NCBI RefSeq assembly: GCF_000445125.1
Contig: NZ_ATHL01000156.1
Location: forward strand, 1-36,858
Source of the DNA: Novosphingobium lindaniclasticum LE124
GTDB lineage: Bacteria; Pseudomonadota; Alphaproteobacteria; Sphingomonadales; Sphingomonadaceae
Direction: 5' to 3'
DNA: 36,858 nt
The notes under the pieces are model-generated. The model did not search any database. It was not told the DNA's origin and was given only the letters and a program-made list of their open reading frames with translations. The position numbers and the translations under genes were made by a program. Shown one piece after another: positions 23,354 to 32,434 of this stretch (positions are counted from its first letter, which is position 1; each line of letters opens with the position of its first letter).

Positions 23354-26284
23354 ATGACGAAATCTCCGCGCGCCGCCCGTTCGCTCGCTTGCCTGCTCCT
23401 GCTGGCGCCCCTCCCGGTTCAGTCCGTTCTTGCCCAGGTGCCGAACGCTCCGGCACCTGCGGCCGAAACGTTGCCCGGAGATCGGGATCCTTGGCTCTAT
23501 CGCGGCAGCGACATCCCGCGCGATCCGGAGTGGCATTTCGGTGAGCTTTCCAACGGTCTGAAGTATGCCGTGCGCCGCAACGGCGTGCCGCCAGGGCAGG
23601 TTTCGATCCGCATCCGCGTGGATGCCGGCTCGCTCTACGAAACCGATTCGGAACGCGGCTATGCTCACTTGCTGGAGCACATGCTGTTCCGCCAGTCGAA
23701 GTATATTCCGGAAGGCACGGCGATCGCCGCGTTCCAGCGGCTGGGGGCGACCTTCGGCAGCGATACCAACGCGGTGACCTCGACCACGCAGACCGTCTTC
23801 AAGCTCGACCTGCCCAACGCGGCGCCGGCGTCGCTGGACGAGACCTTCAAGCTGATGAGCGGCATGGTGACGGCGCCGACGCTTTCGGCTTCCAACCTCA
23901 AATCAGACTTGCCGATCGTGCTGGCCGAAATGCGCGAACGCGGCGGCGCCGCCAAGCGTGTGCAGGATGCCATGCAGAAGACGCTCTATGCCGGGCAGCC
24001 GCTTTCCGTCCGCGAGCCGATCGGCACGGTGGAGACGCTGACTTCGGCAACGCCGGGCTCGGTTCGCGCCTTCTACTCGCGCTGGTATCGTCCGGACAAC
24101 GTCGCGGTGATCGTGGCGGGTGACGCGGATCCGGCGACGCTTGAAAGCTATGTGAAGAAGTGGTTCTCGGACTGGAAGGCCTCGGGCAAGTTGAGCGCGG
24201 CGCCCAGCTTCGGGGATCCCGTCGCGCCGCAGGGTGTCGATCCGAAGAACCCGATCGGCGAGACCAAAGTGCTGGTCGAGCCCGACCTGCCGCCTTCGCT
24301 GATGTATGCGATCCTGCGTCCCTGGCGTCAGGTGATCGACAACGTGGCCTACAACCAGGGCCTGATGGTGGATTCCATCGCCCAGGCCGTCATCAACCGC
24401 CGCCTGGAATCGAAGGCGCGGGCAGGGGGCAGCTTCCTCTCGGCTTCGGTCAATCAGGACGACGTTTCGCGGTCTGCGGATGCGACGTTCGTGTCCGTCA
24501 CTCCGCTGGGCGACGACTGGCAGGCGGCCCTGCGCGACGTGCGTGCAGTGATCGCCGACGCCATGAGCAAGCCGCCCTCACAGGCCGAGATCGACCGTGA
24601 GGTCGCGGAACTCGACGTCGCGTTCCAGGTACCGGTCGAGCAGCAGCGCATCCTTCCGGGATCGAAGCTGGCGGACGACATGGTCAATGCCCTCGATATT
24701 CGGGAGACCGTAGCAGCGCCGAACGACGTGCTGCGCATCTTCCGCGAGTCCAAACGCCTGTTTACGCCTGCGGACGTGCTCAAGCATACCCAGCAGCTGT
24801 TCAGCGGCACCGTGACGCGGGCGCTCTTCACCACCCAGAAGCAGGGCGGAGCTACCGACGAGGCGCTGCGGACGGCACTGCTTCAGCCGATCAAACCCGA
24901 TGCCTCGATCCGCACCGCCGGTAACGAGAAGCCGGTATCATTCGAGAAGCTGCCCGCCATCGGTGCACCGCACAAGGCTACCGCCCAAACCCCGACCGGC
25001 CTGCTCGATATCGAGCAGTTGACTTTCGCCAACGGGGTCAAGGCGATGCTCTGGCCGGTTCAGGAAGAGCCGGGGCGCGTCACCGTCAAGGTGCGTTTCG
25101 GCGGCGGCAAGCGCTCGATCGAACCGCAGGACGCGCCCTATATCGCCCTGGGCGAGTTCGCGCTCGTCGGTTCGGGGCTCGCCACTCTCGGCCAGGAAGA
25201 TCTCGATCGCATCTCGACCGGTCGTAAGATGGGCTTCGATTTCGAAGTTCAGGACGCCAGCTTCCAGTTCCAGGCCGAGACGCGCCCGCAGGACCTAGCC
25301 GACCAGCTCTACCTCTTCGCCGCCAAGCTCGACCTGCCGCGCTGGGATCCGCAGCCGCTGGTTCGCGCAAAGGCCGCCGCGAAGATTCAGTACGCGACGT
25401 ATTCCACCTCTCCGCAGGGCGTGCTGAACCGCGACCTCGAATTCTATCAACGCGGCAAGGACCCCCGCTTCGCGACACCGAAGCCGGAGGCGATCGAGAA
25501 GGCCACGGCGGCCGGGTTCAAGAAAGTCTGGAGCAAGGCGCTTTCCAGCGGGCCGGTGGAAGTGCAGATCTACGGAGATTTCGACAAGGCCTCCACGATC
25601 ACCGCGCTGGAAAAGACGTTCGGCGCCTTGAAGGCACGCACCCCGGCACCTTCCACCGCCAACGTCGCGGAGGTCGCCGTGCCCAAGCCCTCCGACGTTC
25701 CCGTCGTGCTCAAGCATCACGGCGACCCGGACCAGGCAGCGGCGGTGATTTCCTGGCCTACCGGCGGGGGATCGGTGGGCATTCGCGAATCGCGCCAGCT
25801 GGAGATCCTGACGCAGCTCTTCACCAACCGTCTCCTCGATGCCGTGCGCGAGAAACTGGGCGTGGCCTATGCGCCCTACGTCTACTCGCAGTGGCCAGTG
25901 GACCTTGCGGCCGGCGGCTCGATCACCGCCATGGCGCAGCTCGATCCCAAGTCGACCGCCGTATTCTTCCAGACCGCCGACGAGATCGCGCAGGATCTCA
26001 TCAACAACCCGCCGACGGCGCAGGAACTGGCGCTCGTTACCGAACCGATGCGCCAGCAGGTGACGCGGGCGGCTTCGAGCACCTCGTTCTTCATGGGCCA
26101 ACTCGAAGGCGCGACTTACGATCCGTCGCGGATCGGTACCGTCCGCACGATCCTCTACGACTACACGGCCACTACACCGCAGCAGATGCAGGCGCTTGCC
26201 GCCCGCTATCTCGGCAAGAACAATTCTTGGCGCCTTGAAGTCATGCCGGAAGGCAAGGCGGTGGGGGCGGTCGCCGTCAAGTAA
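23354..26284 (+). CDS. Periplasmic M16 (insulinase-family) zinc protease, two-domain
   Basis: A 976-aa protein with a signal peptide (about 1-28, ending SVLAQ). The first M16 unit has the inverted zinc motif H105-L-L-E108-H109 (GYAHLLEHMLF). The second M16 unit begins near residue 555 (LLDIEQLTFANGVKAMLWP) and lacks the motif (GEFALVGSGL in its place). Active N-half plus inactive C-half is the normal pitrilysin-type pattern, forming a clam-shell for short peptides. Both halves keep the peptidase M16 C-terminal domain. The ATG at 23354 follows a weak SD. It is transcribed alone and ends before the hairpin at 26368-26387. The substrate is unknown; periplasmic peptide clearance is the inferred role. 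Confidence 0.95.
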   Translation: MTKSPRAARSLACLLLLAPLPVQSVLAQVPNAPAPAAETLPGDRDPWLYRGSDIPRDPEWHFGELSNGLKYAVRRNGVPPGQVSIRIRVDAGSLYETDSERGYAHLLEHMLFRQSKYIPEGTAIAAFQRLGATFGSDTNAVTSTTQTVFKLDLPNAAPASLDETFKLMSGMVTAPTLSASNLKSDLPIVLAEMRERGGAAKRVQDAMQKTLYAGQPLSVREPIGTVETLTSATPGSVRAFYSRWYRPDNVAVIVAGDADPATLESYVKKWFSDWKASGKLSAAPSFGDPVAPQGVDPKNPIGETKVLVEPDLPPSLMYAILRPWRQVIDNVAYNQGLMVDSIAQAVINRRLESKARAGGSFLSASVNQDDVSRSADATFVSVTPLGDDWQAALRDVRAVIADAMSKPPSQAEIDREVAELDVAFQVPVEQQRILPGSKLADDMVNALDIRETVAAPNDVLRIFRESKRLFTPADVLKHTQQLFSGTVTRALFTTQKQGGATDEALRTALLQPIKPDASIRTAGNEKPVSFEKLPAIGAPHKATAQTPTGLLDIEQLTFANGVKAMLWPVQEEPGRVTVKVRFGGGKRSIEPQDAPYIALGEFALVGSGLATLGQEDLDRISTGRKMGFDFEVQDASFQFQAETRPQDLADQLYLFAAKLDLPRWDPQPLVRAKAAAKIQYATYSTSPQGVLNRDLEFYQRGKDPRFATPKPEAIEKATAAGFKKVWSKALSSGPVEVQIYGDFDKASTITALEKTFGALKARTPAPSTANVAEVAVPKPSDVPVVLKHHGDPDQAAAVISWPTGGGSVGIRESRQLEILTQLFTNRLLDAVREKLGVAYAPYVYSQWPVDLAAGGSITAMAQLDPKSTAVFFQTADEIAQDLINNPPTAQELALVTEPMRQQVTRAASSTSFFMGQLEGATYDPSRIGTVRTILYDYTATTPQQMQALAARYLGKNNSWRLEVMPEGKAVGAVAVK

Positions 26285-26367
26285 GCGCGGCAGCCGATCA
26301 TGCAAAACTACGCCGGGGCGCAATCGATCACGCTGATCGTGTAAACCGGCTTTGCAAAAATTACCCT

Positions 26368-26390
26368 GGGGCGCTAAAGGGCGCCCCTTG
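26368..26390 (+). terminator. Hairpin between M16 protease and aroG, likely terminator
   Basis: GGGGCGC (26368-26374) pairs with GCGCCCC (26381-26387), followed by TTGTTTT. It lies 84 bp past the protease stop and about 80 bp before the DAHP synthase start. Confidence 0.65.
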
Positions 26391-26468
26391 TTTTGCGGTT
26401 CTTGCCGGTTTGGCCCTGGGCACTCGGCTTGGGGAGAGAAGGCGAAGGAACCGCCAGGAGTGCGTAAC

Positions 26469-27842
26469 GTGGCTAGCAATTGGACCCCGGAAAGCTGGAA
26501 GGCTCAGGAAGCCCGCCATCTTCCGGTTTACGGCGATGCGGAGAAGCTGGGCGAGGTAGAGGCCACGCTTGCGAAGTTTCCGCCGCTGGTCTTTGCGGGC
26601 GAAGCGCGTGCCCTGAAGGCGGATCTCGCCGAAGTTTCCGCCGGTCGCGGTTTCCTGCTTCAGGGCGGGGACTGCGCGGAGAGCTTCGCCGAGTTCAGCG
26701 CGGACAACATTCGGGACACCTTCCGCGTGCTGTTGCAGATGGCGGTCGTGCTGACGTTCGCCAGCAAGCAGCCGGTGGTGAAGCTGGGCCGCATGGCGGG
26801 CCAGTTCGCCAAGCCGCGCTCGGCGCCGACCGAGATGGTGGGCGGCGTGGAAATGCCCAGCTACTTCGGGGACATCATCAACGGCATCGAAGGCAACGCC
26901 GAAGCGCGTCGCAACGATCCGGAACGCATGCTGCGCGCCTACACGCAGTCGTCGGCGACGCTGAACCTGCTCCGCGCCTTCGCGCATGGCGGCTATGCGA
27001 ACCTGCGCCAGGTGCACCAGTGGACGATGGAGCACATCAACCGCAGCCCCTGGGGCCAGAAGTTCGAGCAGATGGCCGACCGCATCGGCGAGGCGCTGGA
27101 CTTCATGGCGGCATGCGGCGTGGATCCAAGTTCGGTTCCGCAGCTTCAGGGGACCGACTTCTACACCAGCCACGAAGCGCTGCTGCTGCCTTACGAGGAA
27201 GCGCTGACCCGGCGCGATTCGCTGACCGGCGACTGGTACGACTGTTCGGCCCACATGCTGTGGATCGGCGATCGCACCCGCTTCGAAGGCTCGGCCCACG
27301 TCGAGTACTTGCGCGGAGTCGGCAACCCGATCGGCATGAAGTGCGGGCCGAGCCTCGAGCCTGACGCGCTGCTGCGGATGCTCGACACGCTCAATCCCGG
27401 CCGCGAACCTGGCCGCATGACGCTGATCAGTCGCTATGGCTATGACAAGGTCGAGGCGGGCCTGCCCAAGCTGGTGCGCGCGGTGAAGGCGGAAGGTCAT
27501 CCGGTCGTGTGGTCGTGCGATCCGATGCACGGCAACGTCATCAAGACGGATACCGGCTTCAAGACCCGTCCTTACGAGCGCATCCTTGCCGAAGTGCGCG
27601 GCTTCTTCGCCGTGCACCGCGCCGAGGGCACCCATGCGGGCGGCATCCATATCGAGATGACCGGGCAGGACGTGACCGAATGCACCGGCGGCGCCATTGC
27701 CATCACCGACGAGGCGCTGAAGGATCGCTATCACACGCATTGCGATCCGCGTCTCAACGGCGCGCAGTCGATCGAACTCGCTTTCGAGCTGGCCGACCTG
27801 CTCAATCTGGAAGCGACGGAACGGCAGAAGCAGGCGGCCTGA
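26469..27842 (+). CDS. aroG: 3-deoxy-7-phosphoheptulonate synthase, class II
   Basis: Class II (plant/Mycobacterium type) DAHP synthase, 457 aa, which joins PEP and erythrose 4-phosphate in the first step of the shikimate pathway. Diagnostic segments are QGGDCAESF with metal ligand C69, LGRMAGQFAKPRS, GIKCGPS-like GMKCGPSLEP, WSCDPMHGN, and HIEMTGQDVTECTGG. GTG start at 26469, with AGGAG at 26456-26460 giving good spacing. The frame is open upstream to 26352, but that part includes the terminator hairpin. A terminator follows directly. No leader peptide rich in aromatic codons is seen. Confidence 0.96.
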   Translation: MASNWTPESWKAQEARHLPVYGDAEKLGEVEATLAKFPPLVFAGEARALKADLAEVSAGRGFLLQGGDCAESFAEFSADNIRDTFRVLLQMAVVLTFASKQPVVKLGRMAGQFAKPRSAPTEMVGGVEMPSYFGDIINGIEGNAEARRNDPERMLRAYTQSSATLNLLRAFAHGGYANLRQVHQWTMEHINRSPWGQKFEQMADRIGEALDFMAACGVDPSSVPQLQGTDFYTSHEALLLPYEEALTRRDSLTGDWYDCSAHMLWIGDRTRFEGSAHVEYLRGVGNPIGMKCGPSLEPDALLRMLDTLNPGREPGRMTLISRYGYDKVEAGLPKLVRAVKAEGHPVVWSCDPMHGNVIKTDTGFKTRPYERILAEVRGFFAVHRAEGTHAGGIHIEMTGQDVTECTGGAIAITDEALKDRYHTHCDPRLNGAQSIELAFELADLLNLEATERQKQAA

Positions 27843-27864
27843 TCCGCCGCATCTGAAAACACCG

Positions 27865-27903
27865 AAGGGGCAGGGGAGTCATGGCTCTCCTGCCCCTTTT
27901 TTC
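27865..27903 (+). terminator. Strong intrinsic terminator of aroG
   Basis: A 13-bp stem with a single mismatch (27866-27878 with 27885-27897) is followed by six T. It lies 23 bp after the stop. Confidence 0.92.
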
Positions 27904-27931
27904 CGTCGTTACAAGGACGGATCGCCGGGGA

Positions 27932-28129
27932 CTAGTCGCAAAAGTGCTCGGCCATTCGCGCCTGTTGCAATGCTTTGCGGAGCGACGAGATCTCATGGGC
28001 CTGACGGCGGAGCAGAGCCGCCGCCTGAAGCAGCGCCTGGTCGGCCGTCTTGGGATCCTTCCCGGGCCGGCCCAACGCAGCCCACATGTCGAGCGTCCGT
28101 GCCAGCTCCTCGGCCTGCGACTGCTCCAC
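27932..28129 (-). CDS. Small soluble protein of unknown function
   Basis: 65 aa from the GTG at 28129, which has GGGAG at good spacing; an ATG at 28147 gives 71 aa with a poorer SD. The sequence is highly charged and helical (EELARTLDMWAALGR, then QALLQAAALLRRQAHEISSLRKALQQ), consistent with a short amphipathic or coiled-coil pair. No membrane segment and no recognised domain. It sits alone on the minus strand after the aroG terminator. Codon use looks like its neighbours, so I regard it as probably real. Confidence 0.55.
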   Translation of the reverse strand: MEQSQAEELARTLDMWAALGRPGKDPKTADQALLQAAALLRRQAHEISSLRKALQQARMAEHFCD

Positions 28130-28163
28130 TGACGTCTCCCGTCCCATCGTTCGCCGCGTTCCT

Positions 28164-28266
28164 AGAGCGATTGCCGATGCGATTGCATCGGATCGACCAC
28201 TCTACTTTCTGGTTTGACGCATTTTTCCGAATCATCAGGTGATTCCACCTGATTAGAAAATGCTCT
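28164..28266. repeat. Palindromic MITE/REP-like element bounded by AGAGC/GCTCT
   Basis: The ends AGAGC (28164-28168) and GCTCT (28262-28266) are inverted. Inside are two perfect hairpins: CCGATGC-GATT-GCATCGG (28174-28191) and CAGGTG-ATTC-CACCTG (28236-28251), the latter extended by further paired A/T. It is AT-richer than its flanks and non-coding. AGAGC...GCTCT palindromes are, from general knowledge, a common dispersed element in alphaproteobacterial genomes. Only one copy is in this window. Confidence 0.75.
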
Positions 28267-28386
28267 GACTGGCGCGTATTTCGCGCGCGAGACAAGTGGG
28301 GCGACGCAAGATCGGCAAATGACCGATATGGTCAGACGAACGGCATCATGGCTGTCATCGGGATCAAGCACGCTCCTCCCGGCTGC

Positions 28387-30141
28387 TCAACTTTCCCCGA
28401 ACAGTTCCCGCTGCGAGGCTTCGATTTCCTCGAAATAGCGCCGACGGGCATGGCGTTCGGTCACCACGCCCACGACCCGTCCGACCCCGTCCACGACCGC
28501 AAGTTCGTCGGCCACGGCGACGTCGAATGCCTTGATCATCGCCCGGATGTCGGTGGTGGGAGAGAGAGTCGTGCTTTTCAGCGTCGCCAGGGTGCCGATC
28601 TCACCGTCCTGCGGCAGTTCGGGATTGTAGGCGGACGATGTGGTGACGATCCCCGCGTAGTGGCGGTCCTGGTCGACGAGGATCGCCTTGCTGGCGGAGC
28701 CCAGCGGCACGCGCGCGCGGAAGTCGGCGATGGAGAGCGTTGCGGGCACCGAAATCCAGTCCTTGCGCATGATCCGGCCCGCCGTGAGGCTGAGCATCCA
28801 GCCGATGTCGCGCGGCGAGCGGATGATCGAGCCGCGGATATGCAGGCGCCAGGTCGAGAAGGAATAGCCGAACATTTCCCGTGTGAAGGCGCTGGACACG
28901 AGCGAGGCCGTCAGCACCACGCCCATCAGCGCGAAGTCGTGCGTGGTCTCCAGCATGAGCATGGCCAGCGTCATCGGGCCTCCGACGATGGAGACGGCGA
29001 GCGCGCTCATGCCGACGAGGGCGGACTGCGTGGGATCGAGTTCGATGCCCAGCGGCAGCATCTGCACGGCCGCCGCGAAGATCAGGCCGACCAGCGAGCC
29101 GAGGAACAGCGAGGCGAAGAACAGGCCGCCGCGAAAGCCGAAGCTGAGCGAGATCACCGAGGCGGCGATCTTGAGCGCCAGGACCATGAGCAGGAACTGG
29201 ATCGCCGGTTGCATCTGGAGATTGAGGTGCATGGCGCCGTGCCCGGCGGAAAGCGACTGCGGCGAGATCCACGCCAGCGGCATCAGCAGCAGTCCGCCTA
29301 CCAGGGGCTTCCAGCGCGCGAAGCGGGTGAAGCGCTGGACGTGGAGTTCGGTGAAGGTCACCAGCCGCATGATCAGGATGCCTACGAGCGCGCAGACCAG
29401 GCCGAGCACGGCATAGATGAAATAGTCGCCCGTGGTCAGGTCGCGCGCGCTGGAAGCGGCGATGAGGTAGGGTTCCACTCCCAGTTCGCGGGTGATGAAG
29501 GCGGCGCCGAGCGCGGCGGCGATGACCGGGGCGATGGCGGCGGGGGTGTAGGCGCCAATGACGATCTCGAAGGCGTAGAACGCGCCTGCCAGCGGTGCCC
29601 CGAAAGCGGCCCCCACGGCGGCACCGGCGCCGGCGCCGACCAGGGTGCGCATGTCGGCACGGCGTAGCTTGAACCATTGGCCCAGCACCGAGGCGACGCC
29701 GCCACCCATCTGCGCATAGGCGGCCTCCAGTCCGACCGAGGCGCCTGCACCGTTGGAAATGATGGTCTGGGCCGAGATGATGAGATTGTCGATGAAGGGA
29801 ATGCGCCCGCTATGCAGCGCGTTGGCCTCGACAACGTCGATCGGCGCTCGCCGGCGGCCGCGTAGCAGGTATGCGATGCCGATCAGCACGAGGCCGCCGA
29901 AGGGCAGGGCAAGCAGGCGCCAGGGATGGCGGATCTCGCCGAGTGCGCTCAGGCGATTGCCCTCGATGGCGTAGAGCAGCTGCTGCAGGGCATGGGCGAG
30001 GAAGCCCTGGAGGTTGGTCAGCCAGCCTGCGGCGATTCCCGCCAGCACGGCCAGCACGATGAACGCCAGTTCGCTCTCGCGCATGCGCTGCCGCTGGCGG
30101 ATGACCAGGGCCTTCAGGGCGTTAACGGCGGGGCGTCGCAT
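28387..30141 (-). CDS. CLC-type anion channel/transporter with C-terminal CBS pair
   Basis: A 584-aa integral membrane protein. The CLC domain (about 20-420) has SGRIPFID in the place of GSGIP and SVGLEAAYAQ in the place of GREGP, keeping the gating glutamate (E139). APLAGAFYAFEI follows and RGGLFFASLFLG stands for GIFAP. The residue matching the proton glutamate (E203 of the E. coli exchanger) is Ile193. Two CBS domains (about 440-580), absent from the E. coli protein, may sense adenine nucleotides. The ATG at 30141 follows a GTG at 30144. The protein probably moves chloride or another anion; whether as channel or exchanger cannot be read from sequence. Confidence 0.92.
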   Translation of the reverse strand: MRRPAVNALKALVIRQRQRMRESELAFIVLAVLAGIAAGWLTNLQGFLAHALQQLLYAIEGNRLSALGEIRHPWRLLALPFGGLVLIGIAYLLRGRRRAPIDVVEANALHSGRIPFIDNLIISAQTIISNGAGASVGLEAAYAQMGGGVASVLGQWFKLRRADMRTLVGAGAGAAVGAAFGAPLAGAFYAFEIVIGAYTPAAIAPVIAAALGAAFITRELGVEPYLIAASSARDLTTGDYFIYAVLGLVCALVGILIMRLVTFTELHVQRFTRFARWKPLVGGLLLMPLAWISPQSLSAGHGAMHLNLQMQPAIQFLLMVLALKIAASVISLSFGFRGGLFFASLFLGSLVGLIFAAAVQMLPLGIELDPTQSALVGMSALAVSIVGGPMTLAMLMLETTHDFALMGVVLTASLVSSAFTREMFGYSFSTWRLHIRGSIIRSPRDIGWMLSLTAGRIMRKDWISVPATLSIADFRARVPLGSASKAILVDQDRHYAGIVTTSSAYNPELPQDGEIGTLATLKSTTLSPTTDIRAMIKAFDVAVADELAVVDGVGRVVGVVTERHARRRYFEEIEASQRELFGES

Positions 30142-30258
30142 CACGTCTGGATTGGGGCCTCGCGCGCCGGACTGTCAAGGCGGCTGGCCCTGGCGGGAGG
30201 AGAAAAGCGAGCGCTAGCGGAAGGAGCACGTAGGAAGTCAGTGTCGTCCGGGATGACG

Positions 30259-30837
30259 TCAGGCGCCGAAATATCCCTTGTGTTTGGCGGCCTCCAGTTC
30301 CGCTTCGAGATAATCCCACAAGGCCGGAGCGCCCAGGCTGATCTGCGGCTTCAAACGCTTCACCACCCGTTCGTGGCTGATGCCGTTCTCGCGCCAGCTC
30401 TGGCCCTGGTTGCGCAAGTTGAGCAGCGCGGGCATCGCGCGGTCGATGGCATGGGCGAAGCGCGCCTCCACGGACTGTTCTTCCTCGCACTCGCTCCAGA
30501 GACCGCGCAAGTAATCGGCTTCTGATGCGGGTAGAATGCCGAAGATCCGGTCGATGGCGGCGCGTTCGGCCTGCTTGCGGTCGGACAGGCCTTCCTCGAA
30601 GAAGACCATGACGTCGCCCGTCTCGATCTCGCCGATGTCGTGGACCAGCAGCATGGCCATGACCCGGCCGATGTCGGGCGTGCCGGAAGCGTAAGGAGCC
30701 AGCGCCACCGCGAAGAGGGCGATCTGCCAGCTATGCTCGGCCGAGTTCTCGTAACGGTCGAGACCGACCGGCTTCACCTTGCGGGTGACGGCCTTCAGCC
30801 GGTCGATTTCCATCACGAAGTCTATGACGTTCTGCAT
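30259..30837 (-). CDS. HD-domain phosphohydrolase, YfbR/HDDC2-like 5'-deoxynucleotidase
   Basis: A 192-aa protein with the HD metal motif H35...H66-D67...D132 (NSAEHSWQIA, LLVHDIGEIETGD, HAIDRAMPALLN). Length and the EHSWQIA / HDIGEIETGD wording match the HD family related to E. coli YfbR, which dephosphorylates deoxynucleoside monophosphates. It is cytosolic. The gene is 114 bp upstream of clc on the same strand, with no terminator between, so co-transcription is possible. Substrate specificity is inferred from family only. Confidence 0.9.
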   Translation of the reverse strand: MQNVIDFVMEIDRLKAVTRKVKPVGLDRYENSAEHSWQIALFAVALAPYASGTPDIGRVMAMLLVHDIGEIETGDVMVFFEEGLSDRKQAERAAIDRIFGILPASEADYLRGLWSECEEEQSVEARFAHAIDRAMPALLNLRNQGQSWRENGISHERVVKRLKPQISLGAPALWDYLEAELEAAKHKGYFGA

Positions 30838-30905
30838 GGCTCATGACCTCCAGCGCTTGCCCATATCCCGCACTGGAGGGGCGGCGCGCTCTTCTCAAGT
30901 GTGAA

Positions 30906-30953
30906 AAGGAGGCGGCTTGCGGCTTTCCGTCGAAGCCCGCATTGCGCCTCCTT
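30906..30953 (-). terminator. Terminator of the globin-coupled chemoreceptor
   Basis: AAGGAGGCG (30906-30914) pairs with CGCCTCCTT (30945-30953), with an inner GCGGCTT/AAGCCCGC stem. On the minus strand it ends CCTCCTTTTC. It lies 12 bp after the receptor stop. Confidence 0.8.
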
Positions 30954-30964
30954 GCCCGCGCCGA

Positions 30965-32401
30965 TCAGGCCGCCTGCGTTCTGGCGCCGCGTTCCACCTG
31001 GTCGATATGGAACCGCCCGGCCTGGTTGGCCAGCGTCGTCGCATCGGAGATGAGAGTGCGCGCGGCGGCGGAGGTCTGCTCGACCATGGCGGCATTCTGC
31101 TGGGTGGTGCGATCCATCATGCCCACCGTGGAACTGACTTCTGAAATGGCCGTGGCCTGTGCATCGTTGTCTCTCGCCATCGTTTCGACAAGCGCGTGGA
31201 CGCGGCCGACCTCACTGGCAATTGTCTCCAGCGAGCGATCGACGCGGGACACGGTCTCCACCGCCTGGTCGATCTCGGAGCGGGTAGCGGAAAGGCCGTC
31301 GCGCGCCTTGCGGGCTTCCTCTTCCGCGCGCATGGCCAGCGAACTGACCAGATCGGCGACCACGGCGAAGCCGCGCCCGGCATTGCCTGCCCGGCCTGCT
31401 TCGACGGCGGCGTTCATGGCCAGGACGCGGGTCTGGAAGGCGATCTTGTCGACCCCTTCGATGACCGCGTCGATGCCGCGCGCGCTTTCATGGACGACAT
31501 GCATCGCCTGGACCGCATCCCCGGCGACTTCGCGGCCCTGCTCGACCGAAACGAGTGCTTCTCCGGCGATGCCCAGCGTCTCCTGCGCGCCGGAAGCGGT
31601 GGCTTTCACGCGCTCTTCCACGCGCAGGAGCGTCGCAGCCGTTTCCTCCAGGTTCGCAGCGCTGTTCTCGGTGCGCTGCGCAAGATCTTCGGAGGCCTGC
31701 GCGATGGCGCCGGACTCTCCGTAGATCGCGTTGGAGGCCGTCACCACGGCGCCGATCGTCTGCCGCAAGTTGGCGAGGCTGCGATTGTATGAATTCTTGA
31801 GCGAGAGGAAGCCTGCCGGCAGATCGTCGATATCATGGACGAGATCGCCGGCGGCCAGGCGCGACATCGCCCGGTCGAGCGCGGTGATCGCCTGGTTTCG
31901 TTCGGCTTCGGCTTCCTCGAAGTAGATCGAGATCGAAAGGTCCATGTCGAGCATGGCCGCTTTCATCAGCGCCCGGCTGAGCTTGCCTGGGCTCACGCGG
32001 CGCGTGAACAAGCGCCAGGGGCCGGCACTGCGCTCGACGGCGGTCATGATCTCTTCCAGGATCAGCGCGTAGCCCCCGATATACCAGCGCGGCTCCAGGC
32101 CGATCCGTGCGTGGACTTTCCCGATGCGGCTGACGGCGGCGTAATATTCGGCGTCGAAACGCCCGGTGGCGATGCCCATCCAGTGGGCGACCTGCGCGCT
32201 CTGTGCGGCATCGATCTGGCGGTCGCTGCCGAACATACGCGCCATTTCGGGAGTCGCGCGAACGCGGCGATAGAAATGTTCGAGCGCGGGCCGGATACAT
32301 TTACGCAGGAGCGGCTGCGCGGCGGCAAGGACACGGCGCTGCGCGGCATCGAATTCGAGGAACGCGAGACGCTCCTCGATGGTCTTCACTTTCAAGTTCA
32401 A
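30965..32401 (-). CDS. Globin-coupled cytoplasmic chemoreceptor (HemAT-like)
   Basis: A 478-aa protein. The N-terminal globin-sensor (protoglobin-like) domain (about 1-165) carries proximal His97 in GKVHARIGLEPRWYIGGY, the best-conserved stretch of HemAT sensors. A HAMP-like linker (about 175-235) leads to an MCP signalling domain whose hairpin tip reads DKIAFQTRVLAMNAAVEAGR (common form IAFQTNLLALNAAVEAAR). No transmembrane segment, so it is cytosolic. It should bind haem and report O2 to CheA/CheW, for aerotaxis or another output. No che or fla genes occur in the window, so it is an orphan receptor. It lacks the C-terminal pentapeptide for CheR/CheB tethering. Confidence 0.95.
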   Translation of the reverse strand: MNLKVKTIEERLAFLEFDAAQRRVLAAAQPLLRKCIRPALEHFYRRVRATPEMARMFGSDRQIDAAQSAQVAHWMGIATGRFDAEYYAAVSRIGKVHARIGLEPRWYIGGYALILEEIMTAVERSAGPWRLFTRRVSPGKLSRALMKAAMLDMDLSISIYFEEAEAERNQAITALDRAMSRLAAGDLVHDIDDLPAGFLSLKNSYNRSLANLRQTIGAVVTASNAIYGESGAIAQASEDLAQRTENSAANLEETAATLLRVEERVKATASGAQETLGIAGEALVSVEQGREVAGDAVQAMHVVHESARGIDAVIEGVDKIAFQTRVLAMNAAVEAGRAGNAGRGFAVVADLVSSLAMRAEEEARKARDGLSATRSEIDQAVETVSRVDRSLETIASEVGRVHALVETMARDNDAQATAISEVSSTVGMMDRTTQQNAAMVEQTSAAARTLISDATTLANQAGRFHIDQVERGARTQAA

Positions 32402-32434
32402 CTCCTGCCCGGCGGATCCCGCCCAACCGAATGA

